Assembly: GCF_902705885.1 (NCBI RefSeq)
Contig: NZ_CACSIP010000038.1
Span: forward strand, 474 to 57,919
Length of the DNA stretch: 57,446 nt
Origin: Mycolicibacterium austroafricanum
GTDB lineage: Bacteria; Actinomycetota; Actinomycetes; Mycobacteriales; Mycobacteriaceae
Direction: 5' to 3'
The translations under genes were made by a program, and so were the position numbers. Of the stretch, positions 15,570-24,246 are shown one piece after another; the stretch's first letter is position 1, and the number at the start of each line of letters is the position of its first letter. The notes beneath the pieces are model-generated. The model did not search any database and was not told where the DNA came from. It saw only the letters and a list, made by a program, of their open reading frames with translations.

Positions 15570-18500
15570 GTGCGCAAACCCGCGCACGCGCGGACTCGAG
15601 ATCGGGGAATGCTCATCGAGGTGCTCGCGGCGGAGTCGACGGAGTTGTTCACCGGGGCCCCTGACCAACCGTTGCAGCTTGTTCGGGTGACCCACCGCGG
15701 CGGCTCGGCTCCGACGCCGGTGCGTGTCGAAGGACCGGGGTTGCAGACCGTCGGCGACGCCGTCGCTGAACCGGACGGCGCGCCGGTCGAGGTCGCGGTC
15801 CACGTCACCGATCCGGTGGTCGGGCAGCGGCGGCCGGCGCGCGCCGTCGCCGGCGACGGTGCCGTCGACTTCCACTTCACCACCGCCGAGCCCGGGTGGA
15901 CGATGTTCATGGTCAGCCACTTCCACTACGACCCGGTGTGGTGGAACACCCAGGCGGCCTACACCAGTGTGTGGACCGAGGATCCGCCGGGCCGTAGCCG
16001 GCAGACCAACGGGTTCGAACTGGTCCGTGCCCACCTCGAGATGGCGCGGCGGGAACCGGAGTACAAGTTCGTGCTCGCCGAGGTCGACTACCTCAAACCG
16101 TTCTGGGACACCCATCCCGAGGAGCGCGCGGACCTGCGCCGTCTGATCGCCGAGGGCCGCGTCGAGATCATGGGCGGAACCTACAACGAGCCCAACACGA
16201 ACCTCACCAGTCCCGAGACCGCCATCCGGAATTTTGTGCACGGCATCGGTTTTCAGCGTGACGTGATGGGTGCCGACCCGGCGACGGCGTGGCAGCTGGA
16301 CGTGTTCGGACACGACCCGCAGTTCCCGGGCATGGCTGCCGACGCGGGTCTGACGTCGAGTTCGTGGGCCCGCGGACCACATCACCAGTGGGGGCCGATG
16401 GCATCCGAGAACGGACGTGACGGCGACCCCGAGCGCATGCAGTTCGCCAGCGAATTCGAATGGATGGCGCCGTCGGGGCGCGGTCTGCTCACCCATTACA
16501 TGCCGGCGCACTACGCCGCGGGGTGGTGGATGGACTCGGCGGCGTCGCTGCAGGAGGCCGAAGCCGCCACCTACGACCTGTTCACCAAGATGAAGAAGGT
16601 CGCGCTGACCCGCAACGTGCTGCTGCCCGTCGGCACCGACTACACCCCACCCAACAAATGGGTCACCGATATCCACCGCGACTGGAACTCCCGCTACACC
16701 TGGCCGCGTTTCGTGTGCGCGCTGCCGCGCGAGTTCTTCAGTGCGGTTCGCGACGAGCTCGCGGCGCGCGGGAAGACACCGTCGCCGCAGACCCGCGACA
16801 TGAATCCGATCTACACCGGCAAAGACGTGTCCTACATCGACACCAAGCAGGCCAACCGCGCCGCCGAGAACGCCGTGCTGCAGGCCGAGCGCTTCGCGGT
16901 GTTCGCCGGATTGCTGAGCGGCGCCACCTATCCCGAGGCCGCCCTGGCCAAAGCCTGGGTGCAATTGGCCTACGGTGCGCACCACGACGCCATCACCGGC
17001 TCGGAATCCGACCAGGTCTACCTCGACCTGCTCACCGGGTGGCGCGATGCGTGGCAGCTGGGAAGTGACGCGAGGGACCGGGCGCTGGCGTTACTGTCCA
17101 CCGCCGTCGACGGTTCGGTCGTGGTGTGGAATCCGTTGGCGCACAGTCGCACCGATATCATCACCCTCCGTCTGGACGAGCCCTTCGACGGTCATGTCGT
17201 CGACGATGGCGGCAACGAGGTTCCAGTGCTGGCCGAGCACGGCGGGCATTCGCTCACCTGGTTGGCCCACGATGTCCCGTCGCTGGGCTGGCGTTCCTAC
17301 AAATTGGTGGCCGGCCGACCCGCCCACGAATGGGAGCCGCTGGAAGGCCACGAGATCGCCAACGATCACTACTATCTTCGGGTCGACGGGGCCCGCGGCG
17401 GAGCGGTGAGCTCGCTGGTCGCCGGAGGCCGTGAACTGATCGCCGACGGCCGACTCGGCAACGAACTCGCCGTCTACGACGAATACCCCGCACACCCCAC
17501 CGCCGGCGAAGGGCCCTGGCACCTGCTGCCCAGGGGGCCGGTCACCACATCGACCCAGGCGAAGGCACTTTCGGTGCAAGGCTTTCGAAGCCGGCTGGGG
17601 GAGAGGCTGATCGTCACCGGCGAGATACCCGGGCTGTTGCGCTACACGCAGACCCTGACCCTGTGGCATGGCGTCGATCGACTCGACTGCCGCACCACGA
17701 TCGACGACTTCAGCGGCGCGGATCGTCTGCTGCGGTTGCGATGGCCGTGCCCCGTTCCGGGGGCGATGCCGGTCAGTGAGGTCGGGAACGCCGTGATCGG
17801 GCGTGGTTTCGGGCTGCTGCACGCACCGGGATCCACCGAATCGGTGGACACCGCGGTCTTCCCCTACACGCTGGACAACCCGGCGTACGGCTGGTTCGGT
17901 CTGTCGTCTGCGGTTCGGGTGCGTTTCCGGGGTGGCGACGTGCGTGCCGTCTCGGTCGCCGAGGTGGTCACCCCGACACATACCGACGCGGCGACCGACG
18001 CTGCGATCCGCCGCCTGATGACAGCGCTGGCCCGGGCTGGAGTCACCGCCACGTGCACCGCCGCCGAGTCGCCCCGGTACGGCGACCTCGCCGTCGACTC
18101 GAACCTGCCCGACGTGCGGATCGCAATCGGTGCTCCCGACGACAATGCCTTCACCGCAACGGTTCTCGGTGCCTCTACCGGACCTTCACCGGCCTGGATG
18201 CCAGCTGTCAAGCCGCTTCGTGACGTCTGGGTGCCCGGCGCCGACCTGAGAGCGCCCGACGCGCTCCCCGTCCTCGTGGTCGGGGCGTGCGGGGATGCCG
18301 TCGCGGCGGTGGCGGCGCTGGTCGACGACCTCGACGACGCCGAGATCGTCGTCGACCAGGACGTGCGGGGTGGTGTGGGGTTCGAATCGCACACCGTCGC
18401 GGTGCTCAATCGCGGGGTGCCCGGCTTCGCCGTCGACACCGACGGAACCCTGCACGCGTCGCTGCTGCGGTCCTGCACGGGGTGGCCGTCGGGCACCTGG

Positions 18501-19763
18501 ATCGACCCGCCGCGACGCACCACGCCCGACGGATCCACCTTCCAGCAGCAGCACTGGACGCACACTTTCGACTATGCCGTCGTATCCGGCGCCGGTGATT
18601 GGCGCGACATCGACATGCCTTCGCGCAGCGCCGAATTCGGTCAGCCGCTGCAGGCCGCCGTCGCCCATCACGACCCGACCTTCGGCGGCCTGCCGGCGTG
18701 GGGGTCGCTACTCGAGGTGGAGCCGGCACGCGCCGTGAGCATCGGTGCGCTCAAGCCTCTGGGCAACCCGACAGCCGGTGGCAGTGCCCGCCACGCCGAC
18801 CCGGCAGAGGGCATCGTGGTTCGCCTCGTCGAGACGATGGGCCGCAGCGTCGAGGTCACCGTGCAGTCGGGGCTGCGCAGCATCGCGTCCCCGCGACGCC
18901 TCGATCTGATCGAGCAGCCCCGTGAGGGCCAGTCCGATGAAGTCAGGCTGCACGGCTACGAGATCGCCACGCTGCGAACACAACTCAATCTGCCGCGGGT
19001 CCTGAGCGCCGATCAGGTGAACCTGGCGCCCGACGCCGAGCCGGCCCAGCCGCTCTACGCCCGATACTGGTTGCACAACCGGGGGCCCGCGCCCCTCGGC
19101 GGGCTGCCGGCGGTCGCGCATCTGCATCCGCACCGGCTCGACATCGAATCCGACCGGGTCACGCTCAGGCTCACCGCGGCCAGCGACGCGACCGACACCG
19201 CGCTGCACGGAAGAGTGCGCCTGGTTCCCCCGCCGGGCTGGCAGGCCGGGATCGCCGAGCTGCCCTTCGTCCTGCCACCCGGTGAGTATCTGGAGTCGAC
19301 GGTCGAAGTGAGCGTGCCGGACGGTGCGGCGCCCGGCCTGTACCCGGTGCGCGCCGAGCTGGCCGCGACCGGGGCAGCCATCCCCGCGTCGTGGCACCAG
19401 ACGGTCGAGGACGTCTGCGTGTTGTCGGTGGGACGCCACGACGACCGGGTGCTGCGCCTGGTCTCCGAACCCCGCGGTGTCGACGTCGCAGCGGGCGACA
19501 CCGCTGAACTGTCGGTCACCGTCGGCACCGATGCGTACGCCGATCTCGCAGTGGAAGCGCACCTGATATCACCCTGGGGAACCTGGGATTGGCTCAATCC
19601 CAACATCACCGGAGGCGTGCTGCCGGCGCGGGGCACGGTCGAGCTGGTGTTCGACGTCGCGCCCCCGGCGTGGACGGAGCCGGGCCGGTGGTGGGCGTTG
19701 ATCCGGGTCGCATGCGCGGGGGAGCTCGTCTACACACCTGCAGTCCCGGTGGTGGTGCGGTGA
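15570..19763 (+). CDS. GH38 family alpha-mannosidase
   Basis: 1397 residues from GTG 15570, preceded by AGAGG with a 5-bp spacer; an ATG at 15609 is the alternative start. The glycoside hydrolase 38 catalytic domain has SHFHYDPVWW with a metal-ligand His and Asp (about residues 117-120). The probable nucleophile is Asp244 in QLDVFGHD, and AHHDAITG lies at about 471-477. The large C-terminal beta domains are typical of GH38, and the C-terminal 300 residues look immunoglobulin-like. Orthologous in position to Rv0648. No signal peptide is apparent, so it probably trims mannosides inside the cell or at an unknown site. It overlaps the next gene by 4 bp (GTGA). Confidence 0.93.
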   Translation: MRKPAHARTRDRGMLIEVLAAESTELFTGAPDQPLQLVRVTHRGGSAPTPVRVEGPGLQTVGDAVAEPDGAPVEVAVHVTDPVVGQRRPARAVAGDGAVDFHFTTAEPGWTMFMVSHFHYDPVWWNTQAAYTSVWTEDPPGRSRQTNGFELVRAHLEMARREPEYKFVLAEVDYLKPFWDTHPEERADLRRLIAEGRVEIMGGTYNEPNTNLTSPETAIRNFVHGIGFQRDVMGADPATAWQLDVFGHDPQFPGMAADAGLTSSSWARGPHHQWGPMASENGRDGDPERMQFASEFEWMAPSGRGLLTHYMPAHYAAGWWMDSAASLQEAEAATYDLFTKMKKVALTRNVLLPVGTDYTPPNKWVTDIHRDWNSRYTWPRFVCALPREFFSAVRDELAARGKTPSPQTRDMNPIYTGKDVSYIDTKQANRAAENAVLQAERFAVFAGLLSGATYPEAALAKAWVQLAYGAHHDAITGSESDQVYLDLLTGWRDAWQLGSDARDRALALLSTAVDGSVVVWNPLAHSRTDIITLRLDEPFDGHVVDDGGNEVPVLAEHGGHSLTWLAHDVPSLGWRSYKLVAGRPAHEWEPLEGHEIANDHYYLRVDGARGGAVSSLVAGGRELIADGRLGNELAVYDEYPAHPTAGEGPWHLLPRGPVTTSTQAKALSVQGFRSRLGERLIVTGEIPGLLRYTQTLTLWHGVDRLDCRTTIDDFSGADRLLRLRWPCPVPGAMPVSEVGNAVIGRGFGLLHAPGSTESVDTAVFPYTLDNPAYGWFGLSSAVRVRFRGGDVRAVSVAEVVTPTHTDAATDAAIRRLMTALARAGVTATCTAAESPRYGDLAVDSNLPDVRIAIGAPDDNAFTATVLGASTGPSPAWMPAVKPLRDVWVPGADLRAPDALPVLVVGACGDAVAAVAALVDDLDDAEIVVDQDVRGGVGFESHTVAVLNRGVPGFAVDTDGTLHASLLRSCTGWPSGTWIDPPRRTTPDGSTFQQQHWTHTFDYAVVSGAGDWRDIDMPSRSAEFGQPLQAAVAHHDPTFGGLPAWGSLLEVEPARAVSIGALKPLGNPTAGGSARHADPAEGIVVRLVETMGRSVEVTVQSGLRSIASPRRLDLIEQPREGQSDEVRLHGYEIATLRTQLNLPRVLSADQVNLAPDAEPAQPLYARYWLHNRGPAPLGGLPAVAHLHPHRLDIESDRVTLRLTAASDATDTALHGRVRLVPPPGWQAGIAELPFVLPPGEYLESTVEVSVPDGAAPGLYPVRAELAATGAAIPASWHQTVEDVCVLSVGRHDDRVLRLVSEPRGVDVAAGDTAELSVTVGTDAYADLAVEAHLISPWGTWDWLNPNITGGVLPARGTVELVFDVAPPAWTEPGRWWALIRVACAGELVYTPAVPVVVR

Positions 19764-20377
19764 ACGGCGCCGCCGTCGCGGCCACGGTGGGAGCCGAGGT
19801 CGTGACCGTCGCCGACGTGGACGCCAGAGAACGCGCGCTGCGCGCCGGCGGGGCGGCGCACGCGCTTCCGAGGTCGGGGACGGGCGAAGCGCGGCAGTTG
19901 CGTCGGTGGATCACCCAGGTCCTCGTCGCCGAACAGGTCGTTGCGGCCGAAGCCAGAGCGCTCGGTGCATCGAGTGGGCCGGTGCCGACCGAACGCGACC
20001 TGCTCCCCGACGAGGTGGCCCGACTGGAGATCGGCAGTGTGGCCGCGGCCACGCTCTCCGGGCCTCTGGGATGCGCGGTTTTCGCCTGCGTCACCGCCGC
20101 CGTCCGGGTCGACGAGGCTGACGTGCGGGACTACCACCGCCGCAATCCCGTCCGCTTCGCGGGGGACGCGGCGCCGCGAAGCGGATGGCGGAGCCGGCCC
20201 GTCGCCGCCGATTTCGACGATGTCCGGCCCGTCATCGCCGCCCACCTGGTGGCGGCAGCCCGGCGCCGGGAGTACCGCCGGTGGTTGGACGCGCGATGTG
20301 CCGACGTCGCGGTGCTCGCGCAGGGCTATGAACACCCTGGCGACCCCCGCCAGCCCGACAACACCCACCAGCACTGA
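19760..20377 (+). CDS. Uncharacterised protein, position of Rv0649 (old annotation fabD2)
   Basis: 205 residues from GTG 19760, which overlaps the mannosidase stop codon. The sequence is Ala/Arg-rich. Segments such as TVADVDARERALRAG, RQLRRWITQVLVAEQVVA and VDEADVRDYHRRNPVRF recall the N-terminal helical part of SurA/PpiC-type chaperones. That includes the DVRDYHRRNP-like element before a parvulin domain. I see no parvulin domain and no acyltransferase GxSxG, so a malonyl-CoA:ACP transacylase role, as the M. tuberculosis name implies, is not supported. Its last base is shared with the ROK kinase start (TGATG). Probable partner of the mannosidase and kinase. Confidence 0.6.
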   Translation: MNGAAVAATVGAEVVTVADVDARERALRAGGAAHALPRSGTGEARQLRRWITQVLVAEQVVAAEARALGASSGPVPTERDLLPDEVARLEIGSVAAATLSGPLGCAVFACVTAAVRVDEADVRDYHRRNPVRFAGDAAPRSGWRSRPVAADFDDVRPVIAAHLVAAARRREYRRWLDARCADVAVLAQGYEHPGDPRQPDNTHQH

Positions 20378-21291
20378 TGACCGACCGAATCCTGGCACTC
20401 GACGTGGGCGGCACCAAGATCGCCGCGGGTCTGGTCGACGCCGACGGCACCCTGGTGCGCAGCAGGCAGCGACCCACGCCCAACGGCGGGGCCGAGGTGA
20501 TCTGGTCGGTCGCCGAGTCGCTGCTCGTCGAGATGCGGGCCGAGGCCGACGGATCGGTGACGGCCGTCGGCGTCGGCTCGGCAGGGCCGGTCGACACCCC
20601 GGGCGGGACGGTCAGCCCGATCAACATCACCGGGTGGCGGCGGTTCCCGATCGTCGAGCGTGTCGCGGAGCTCACCGGCCTGCCGGTTCGCCTCGGCGGT
20701 GACGGGCTGTGCATGGCTCTGGGGGAGTCGTGGTGCGGGGCCGGACGCGGCGCGGACTTCATGCTCGGGATGGTCGTGTCGACCGGCATCGGAGGTGGGC
20801 TGGTGCTCGGCGGCGCACCCTATCTCGGGCGCTCCGGCAACGCCGGTCACGTGGGGCACGTCGTCGTCGAACCCGACGGTGCGCCGTGTACGTGTGGCGG
20901 CCGCGGCTGCGTGGAAACGGTTGCGTCGGGCCCACATCTGGTGTCGTGGGCCCGGGCACACGGCTGGCAGGCGCCCGCCGACGGCGATGCCAAAGCGCTG
21001 GCGGCGGCTGCCGCGGGCGGAGAACCCGTCGCCATCCAGGCGTTCCGTCGCGGTGCCCGGGCCCTTGCGGTGACGATCGCGTCGGTGGCCGCCGTCTGCG
21101 ACCTGGACCTCGTCGTCGTCGGGGGCGGCGTGGCCAAGGCCGGCCCGCTGCTGTTCGACCCGCTCACCGAAGCGCTGGGTACGTACGCGGGGCTGGACTT
21201 CATCCGTGGGCTGCGGGTGCTGCCCGCCGCCCTCGGCGGGGACGCCGGCCTGATCGGCGCGGCGGCATTGGTGCGCGACGGGGTGCGTTAG
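20377..21291 (+). CDS. ROK family sugar kinase (glucokinase-like)
   Basis: 304 residues from ATG 20377. ROK fold: ATP-binding LALDVGGTKIAAGLVDADG at the N-terminus, the sugar-site motif GDGLCMALGE, and GHVGHVVVEPDG followed by the zinc cluster CTCGGRGCVE. The catalytic Asp lies in the GGDG-LCM segment, as in glucokinases. It phosphorylates a hexose, probably glucose or a sugar released by the mannosidase; exact specificity cannot be read. Corresponds to Rv0650. The three-gene overlap (mannosidase, unknown, kinase) marks one operon. A GC-rich hairpin follows within 5 bp. Confidence 0.9.
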   Translation: MTDRILALDVGGTKIAAGLVDADGTLVRSRQRPTPNGGAEVIWSVAESLLVEMRAEADGSVTAVGVGSAGPVDTPGGTVSPINITGWRRFPIVERVAELTGLPVRLGGDGLCMALGESWCGAGRGADFMLGMVVSTGIGGGLVLGGAPYLGRSGNAGHVGHVVVEPDGAPCTCGGRGCVETVASGPHLVSWARAHGWQAPADGDAKALAAAAAGGEPVAIQAFRRGARALAVTIASVAAVCDLDLVVVGGGVAKAGPLLFDPLTEALGTYAGLDFIRGLRVLPAALGGDAGLIGAAALVRDGVR

Positions 21292-21295
21292 ACCC

Positions 21296-21320
21296 GCGCG
21301 CTCGCCGGCCGCGAGCGCGC
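21296..21320 (+). terminator. GC-rich hairpin after ROK kinase
   Basis: GCGCGCTCGC (21296-21305) and GCGAGCGCGC (21311-21320) pair perfectly around a 5-base loop. There is no T-run, so this is an I-shaped terminator candidate of the kind often proposed for mycobacteria. Confidence 0.5.
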
Positions 21321-21390
21321 GCGCACTGCCGGCAATTGCGGCGCGGTGGCGTGCAGACCCGCGCGTTCGCGGGGCAGGGTGGTCCGCGTT

Positions 21391-21420
21391 TTGGCTGATC
21401 GGGTTGGGGCGCGGTACTCT
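21391..21420 (+). promoter_or_regulatory. Probable rplJL promoter
   Basis: TTGGCT (21391-21396) and TACTCT (21415-21420), spacing 18 bp. This predicts a start near 21427 and a leader of about 187 nt before rplJ. Confidence 0.55.
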
Positions 21421-21482
21421 GGCCCGGTTCCACCGAAGACCGTCGGTCACCGATGAGCAAGTTCTCGAAAAATCGGTTGAAG

Positions 21483-21568
21483 GTTCGGATTATCCGAACG
21501 GCCCACGTAGGAGGACGAGGTAAGCCTGTGCGCGCCCCGACCTGTCTGCGTCGGGGCGTTCGTCTTTT
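21483..21568 (+). promoter_or_regulatory. Structured rplJ leader (possible L10/attenuation control)
   Basis: Two elements are visible. GTTCGGAT-T-ATCCGAAC (21483-21499) is a 17-bp palindrome. CGCCCCGAC (21533-21541) pairs with GTCGGGGCG (21550-21558) and is followed by TTCGTCTTTT (21559-21568), giving a terminator-like hairpin within the leader. In many bacteria L10-L12 bind the rplJ leader to repress it; whether this structure does so here is inference. Confidence 0.5.
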
Positions 21569-21613
21569 CCGGCCCTGCCCCCGGCGGTTGCACACACCAA
21601 CGAGGAGGCATGC

Positions 21614-22150
21614 ATGGCCAAGGATGACAAGGCCGCCGCGGTTGCCGACATCGTCGAACGGTTCAACTCGTCGACGGCGACGGTCGTCACCGAGTACCGA
21701 GGACTCTCGGTGACCAACCTGGCCGAGCTGCGGCGGTCGCTCGGCGACACCGCCAGCTACCGCGTTGCCAAGAACACGCTGGTCAAGCGTGCCGCGGCAG
21801 AGGCGGGCATCGAGGGTCTCGACGAGATGTTCGTCGGACCGACCGCGATCGCGTTCGTCAAGGGTGAGGCCGTCGACGCCGCCAAGGCGATCAAGACCTT
21901 CGCCAAGGAGAACAAGTCGCTGGTCATCAAGGGCGGCTACATGGACGGCCGTGCGCTGTCCGTGGACGAGGTCAACCGCATTGCGGACCTCGAGTCGCGC
22001 GAGGTGCTGCTGGCCAAGATGGCCGGCGCGATGAAGGCGAATCTGTCCAAGGCGGCCGGCCTGTTCAACGCTCCGGCGTCGCAGGTGGCCAGATTGGCAG
22101 CCGCGCTGCAGGAGAAGAAGGCCGGAAGCGACGACCCGGACACCGCGTAA
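21614..22150 (+). CDS. rplJ: 50S ribosomal protein L10
   Basis: 178 residues from ATG 21614, with CGAGGAGGC directly upstream. L10 anchors L7/L12 dimers to 23S rRNA to form the stalk. N-terminal RNA-binding region: AAVADIVERFNSSTATVVTEYRGL and YRVAKNTLVKRA. The C-terminal helix that binds L12 includes SQVARLAAALQEKK. Length is normal for actinobacteria. It is transcribed with rplL, 48 bp downstream. An overlapping upstream frame from 21453 is a shadow. Confidence 0.97.
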   Translation: MAKDDKAAAVADIVERFNSSTATVVTEYRGLSVTNLAELRRSLGDTASYRVAKNTLVKRAAAEAGIEGLDEMFVGPTAIAFVKGEAVDAAKAIKTFAKENKSLVIKGGYMDGRALSVDEVNRIADLESREVLLAKMAGAMKANLSKAAGLFNAPASQVARLAAALQEKKAGSDDPDTA

Positions 22151-22198
22151 CTCACCACAACCACCAGCCAAGAAGTAAAACCCAGGAAGGACCACATC

Positions 22199-22585
22199 AT
22201 GGCCAAGCTGTCCACTGACGACCTGCTCGACGCGTTCAAGGAACTGACGCTGCTGGAGCTCTCGGAGTTCATCAAGAAGTTCGAGGAAACCTTCGACGTC
22301 ACCGCCGCCGCGCCGGTCGCCGTCGCCGGGCCCGCCGCTGCGGCCGCGCCCGCCGAGGCCGCCGAGGAGCAGTCCGAGTTCGACGTCATCCTCGAGGGTG
22401 CCGGTGACAAGAAGATCGGCGTCATCAAGGTCGTCCGCGAGATCGTTTCCGGTCTGGGCCTCAAGGAGGCCAAGGATCTGGTCGACGGCGCCCCCAAGCC
22501 GCTGCTCGAGAAGGTCTCCAAGGAAGCCGCTGACGAGGCCAAGGGCAAGCTCGAGGCTGCCGGCGCTTCGGTCACCGTCAAGTAG
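22199..22585 (+). CDS. rplL: 50S ribosomal protein L7/L12
   Basis: 128 residues from ATG 22199, with AGGAAGG RBS. N-terminal dimerisation domain (LSTDDLLDAFKELTLLELSEF), then an Ala/Pro-rich flexible hinge (AVAGPAAAAAPAEAA), then the C-terminal factor-binding domain with KKIGVIKVVREI and GLGLKEAKDLVDGAPK. It recruits the translation GTPases encoded later in this window (EF-Tu and EF-G). A strong terminator follows within 13 bp. Confidence 0.98.
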   Translation: MAKLSTDDLLDAFKELTLLELSEFIKKFEETFDVTAAAPVAVAGPAAAAAPAEAAEEQSEFDVILEGAGDKKIGVIKVVREIVSGLGLKEAKDLVDGAPKPLLEKVSKEAADEAKGKLEAAGASVTVK

Positions 22586-22597
22586 TAGTCACGTCAC

Positions 22598-22641
22598 CTG
22601 TAGGGCTGGTCTGGCAAACAGACCGGCCCTACAGTCGTTTT
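22598..22641 (+). terminator. Intrinsic terminator after rplL
   Basis: A 16-bp stem, CTGTAGGGCTGGTCTG (22598-22613) with 22619-22634 (one G-T pair), loop GCAAA, followed by TCGTTTT. Confidence 0.9.
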
Positions 22642-22660
22642 GGGCGGTTGTACCGACCGA

Positions 22661-22690
22661 GTGTTGTCGCGCGGGGCCGTAGGTTACAGT
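22661..22690 (+). promoter_or_regulatory. Probable mkl promoter
   Basis: -10 TACAGT at 22685-22690. Candidate -35 hexamers are GTGTTG (22661-22666, spacing 18) or TTGTCG (22664-22669, spacing 15). The -10 overlaps an alternative GTG at 22689, which therefore cannot be the start codon. Confidence 0.5.
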
Positions 22691-22751
22691 GACTCAAGCC
22701 ACAGGCGGGGAACATGTGGCGTGGCGTCTGGTACTGGCGAGAGGAATTCGC

Positions 22752-23834
22752 GTGGGCATTGGCATTCAGGTTGAAGGATTGACGAAGTCCTTCGGTCCCC
22801 AGCGAATCTGGGAGGACGTGACGTTTGACCTCCCCGCGGGTGAGGTCAGCGTTCTGCTCGGCCCGTCCGGTACCGGTAAGTCGGTGTTCCTCAAGTCGCT
22901 GATCGGCCTGCTGCGCCCGGAGCGCGGCAAGATCATCGTCGACGGCACCAACATCATCGAGTGCTCGGCCAAGGAGCTCTACGAGATCCGCACGCTGTTC
23001 GGCGTGATGTTCCAGGACGGCGCACTGTTCGGCTCGATGAGCCTCTACGACAACACCGCGTTCCCGTTGCGTGAGCACACCAAGAAGAAGGAATCCGAGA
23101 TCCGTCAGATCGTGATGGAGAAGCTGGACCTGGTGGGCCTCGGCGGTGACGAGACCAAGTTCCCCGGTGAGATCTCCGGCGGTATGCGCAAGCGCGCGGG
23201 CCTGGCCCGTTCCCTGGTGCTGGATCCGCAGATCATCCTCTGCGACGAGCCGGACTCCGGTCTGGACCCGGTCCGTACTGCCTACCTGTCGCAGTTGCTG
23301 ATCGACATCAACGCCCAGATCGACTGCACGATCCTGATCGTGACGCACAACATCAACATCGCCCGCACCGTCCCCGACAACATGGGCATGCTGTTCCGCA
23401 AGAAGCTGGTGATGTTCGGGCCCCGCGAGGTGCTGCTGACCAGCGACGAGCCCGTGGTCAAGCAGTTCCTCAACGGTCGGCGCCTCGGCCCGATCGGGAT
23501 GTCCGAGGAGAAGGACGAAGGCACGATGGCCGAAGAGCAGGCCATGGCCGATGCCGGACACCATGACGGTGGTGTCGAGGAGATCGAGGGTGTGCCGCCG
23601 CAGATCCAGGCGACACCGGGCATGCCGGAGCGCCAGGCGGTCGGTCGCCGTCAGGCCCGGGTCCGCGAGATCATGCACACGCTGCCGCCCGCCGCGCAGG
23701 AAGCCATCCGCGACGACCTCGAAGGCACCCACAAGTACGCCGCCCACGAATTCGGGGGCGAGCCCGCCGTCCACCACCGCGCCGTCGACGACGACGCCCC
23801 CACCGGCCGCATCCCGGTGGCTGGCGATCGCTGA
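22752..23834 (+). CDS. mkl: Mce-transport ATPase Mkl/MceG (ABC ATP-binding protein)
   Basis: 360 residues from GTG 22752, with AGAGGA six bases upstream. ABC ATPase with Walker A GPSGTGKS, signature ISGGMRKRAGLAR and Walker B IILCDEPDSG. The long C-terminal extension (from about residue 250, Glu/Met-rich, then a helical tail) is specific to the actinobacterial Mce ATPase. In M. tuberculosis this single ATPase (MceG, Rv0655) energises several Mce complexes that import fatty acids and cholesterol; the permeases are encoded elsewhere. It stands alone with its own promoter and a terminator 20 bp downstream. Confidence 0.95.
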   Translation: MGIGIQVEGLTKSFGPQRIWEDVTFDLPAGEVSVLLGPSGTGKSVFLKSLIGLLRPERGKIIVDGTNIIECSAKELYEIRTLFGVMFQDGALFGSMSLYDNTAFPLREHTKKKESEIRQIVMEKLDLVGLGGDETKFPGEISGGMRKRAGLARSLVLDPQIILCDEPDSGLDPVRTAYLSQLLIDINAQIDCTILIVTHNINIARTVPDNMGMLFRKKLVMFGPREVLLTSDEPVVKQFLNGRRLGPIGMSEEKDEGTMAEEQAMADAGHHDGGVEEIEGVPPQIQATPGMPERQAVGRRQARVREIMHTLPPAAQEAIRDDLEGTHKYAAHEFGGEPAVHHRAVDDDAPTGRIPVAGDR

Positions 23835-23854
23835 CTGACACACTCACCGGGTAA

Positions 23855-23883
23855 GCGCCCGTCCGGCAATGCCGGGCGGGCGC
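23855..23883 (+). terminator. Hairpin terminator after mkl
   Basis: 13-bp stem (23855-23867 with 23871-23883, one G-T pair) with loop AAT. No long T-run follows. Confidence 0.65.
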
Positions 23884-24133
23884 GCTCATGTTTGGGCACT
23901 GCCTGTCTGAGCTGGCTACGGCCACCACCGGCACCAGCAGCTTTGCGCGCTCGCGTGTGCCGATCTTCGGTGACGAGGCGCCTACCGTTGCTAATTCAGC
24001 GGAAATTCGACAGAAACAAGTCTGTACCGCGCACTGGGTAGCGGACAAACTGTCGACCTCTACTCGAGAGTGCCGGACAAACCGCAGATCTCGCATGTTT
24101 CTCTACGGCCGTCAATTTTTTCGGCAAGGGGTA
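23884..24133. other. Non-coding, A/T-enriched stretch before the hydrolase pair
   Basis: About 250 bp with no credible gene; open frames on both strands lack RBS and coding bias. Base composition is clearly less GC-rich than the surrounding genes, especially 23985-24130. Confidence 0.4.
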
Positions 24134-24161
24134 TTGCTAAGTTGTTGTGATCGCCTATACA
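24134..24161 (+). promoter_or_regulatory. Promoter of first exported hydrolase
   Basis: TTGCTA (24134-24139) and TATACA (24156-24161), spacing 16 bp. The 20 bp starting at the -10 (24156-24175) are repeated with 4 changes upstream of the paralogous gene (26120-26139). Confidence 0.6.
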
Positions 24162-24187
24162 GTTTGCCAGAATCGCGCTTTCGTGTT

Positions 24188-24210
24188 GAAACTCCCTAGT
24201 CGAGAGTTTC
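24188..24210 (+). promoter_or_regulatory. Inverted repeat in 5' leader of first exported hydrolase
   Basis: GAAACTC (24188-24194) and GAGTTTC (24204-24210), spacer 9 bp, lying between the predicted transcription start and the RBS. It could be an operator or an mRNA hairpin. Confidence 0.45.
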
Positions 24211-24246
24211 CGCGCCAGCACTCCGCGATTGTCGAACAGGAGGAGC

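Noticed and set aside
21483..21499. Palindrome considered as an SOS (LexA) box
   Set aside because: GTTCGGATTATCCGAAC does not fit the mycobacterial TCGAAC(n4)GTTCGA pattern.
21453..21713. Open frame of 86 codons in the rplJ leader, overlapping rplJ
   Set aside because: Arg/Pro-rich, no RBS, and it runs out of frame through rplJ; the leader is better explained by RNA structure.
23888..24199. 103-codon open frame between mkl and the hydrolase genes
   Set aside because: No RBS, no coding bias, and it crosses the predicted promoter of the next gene.
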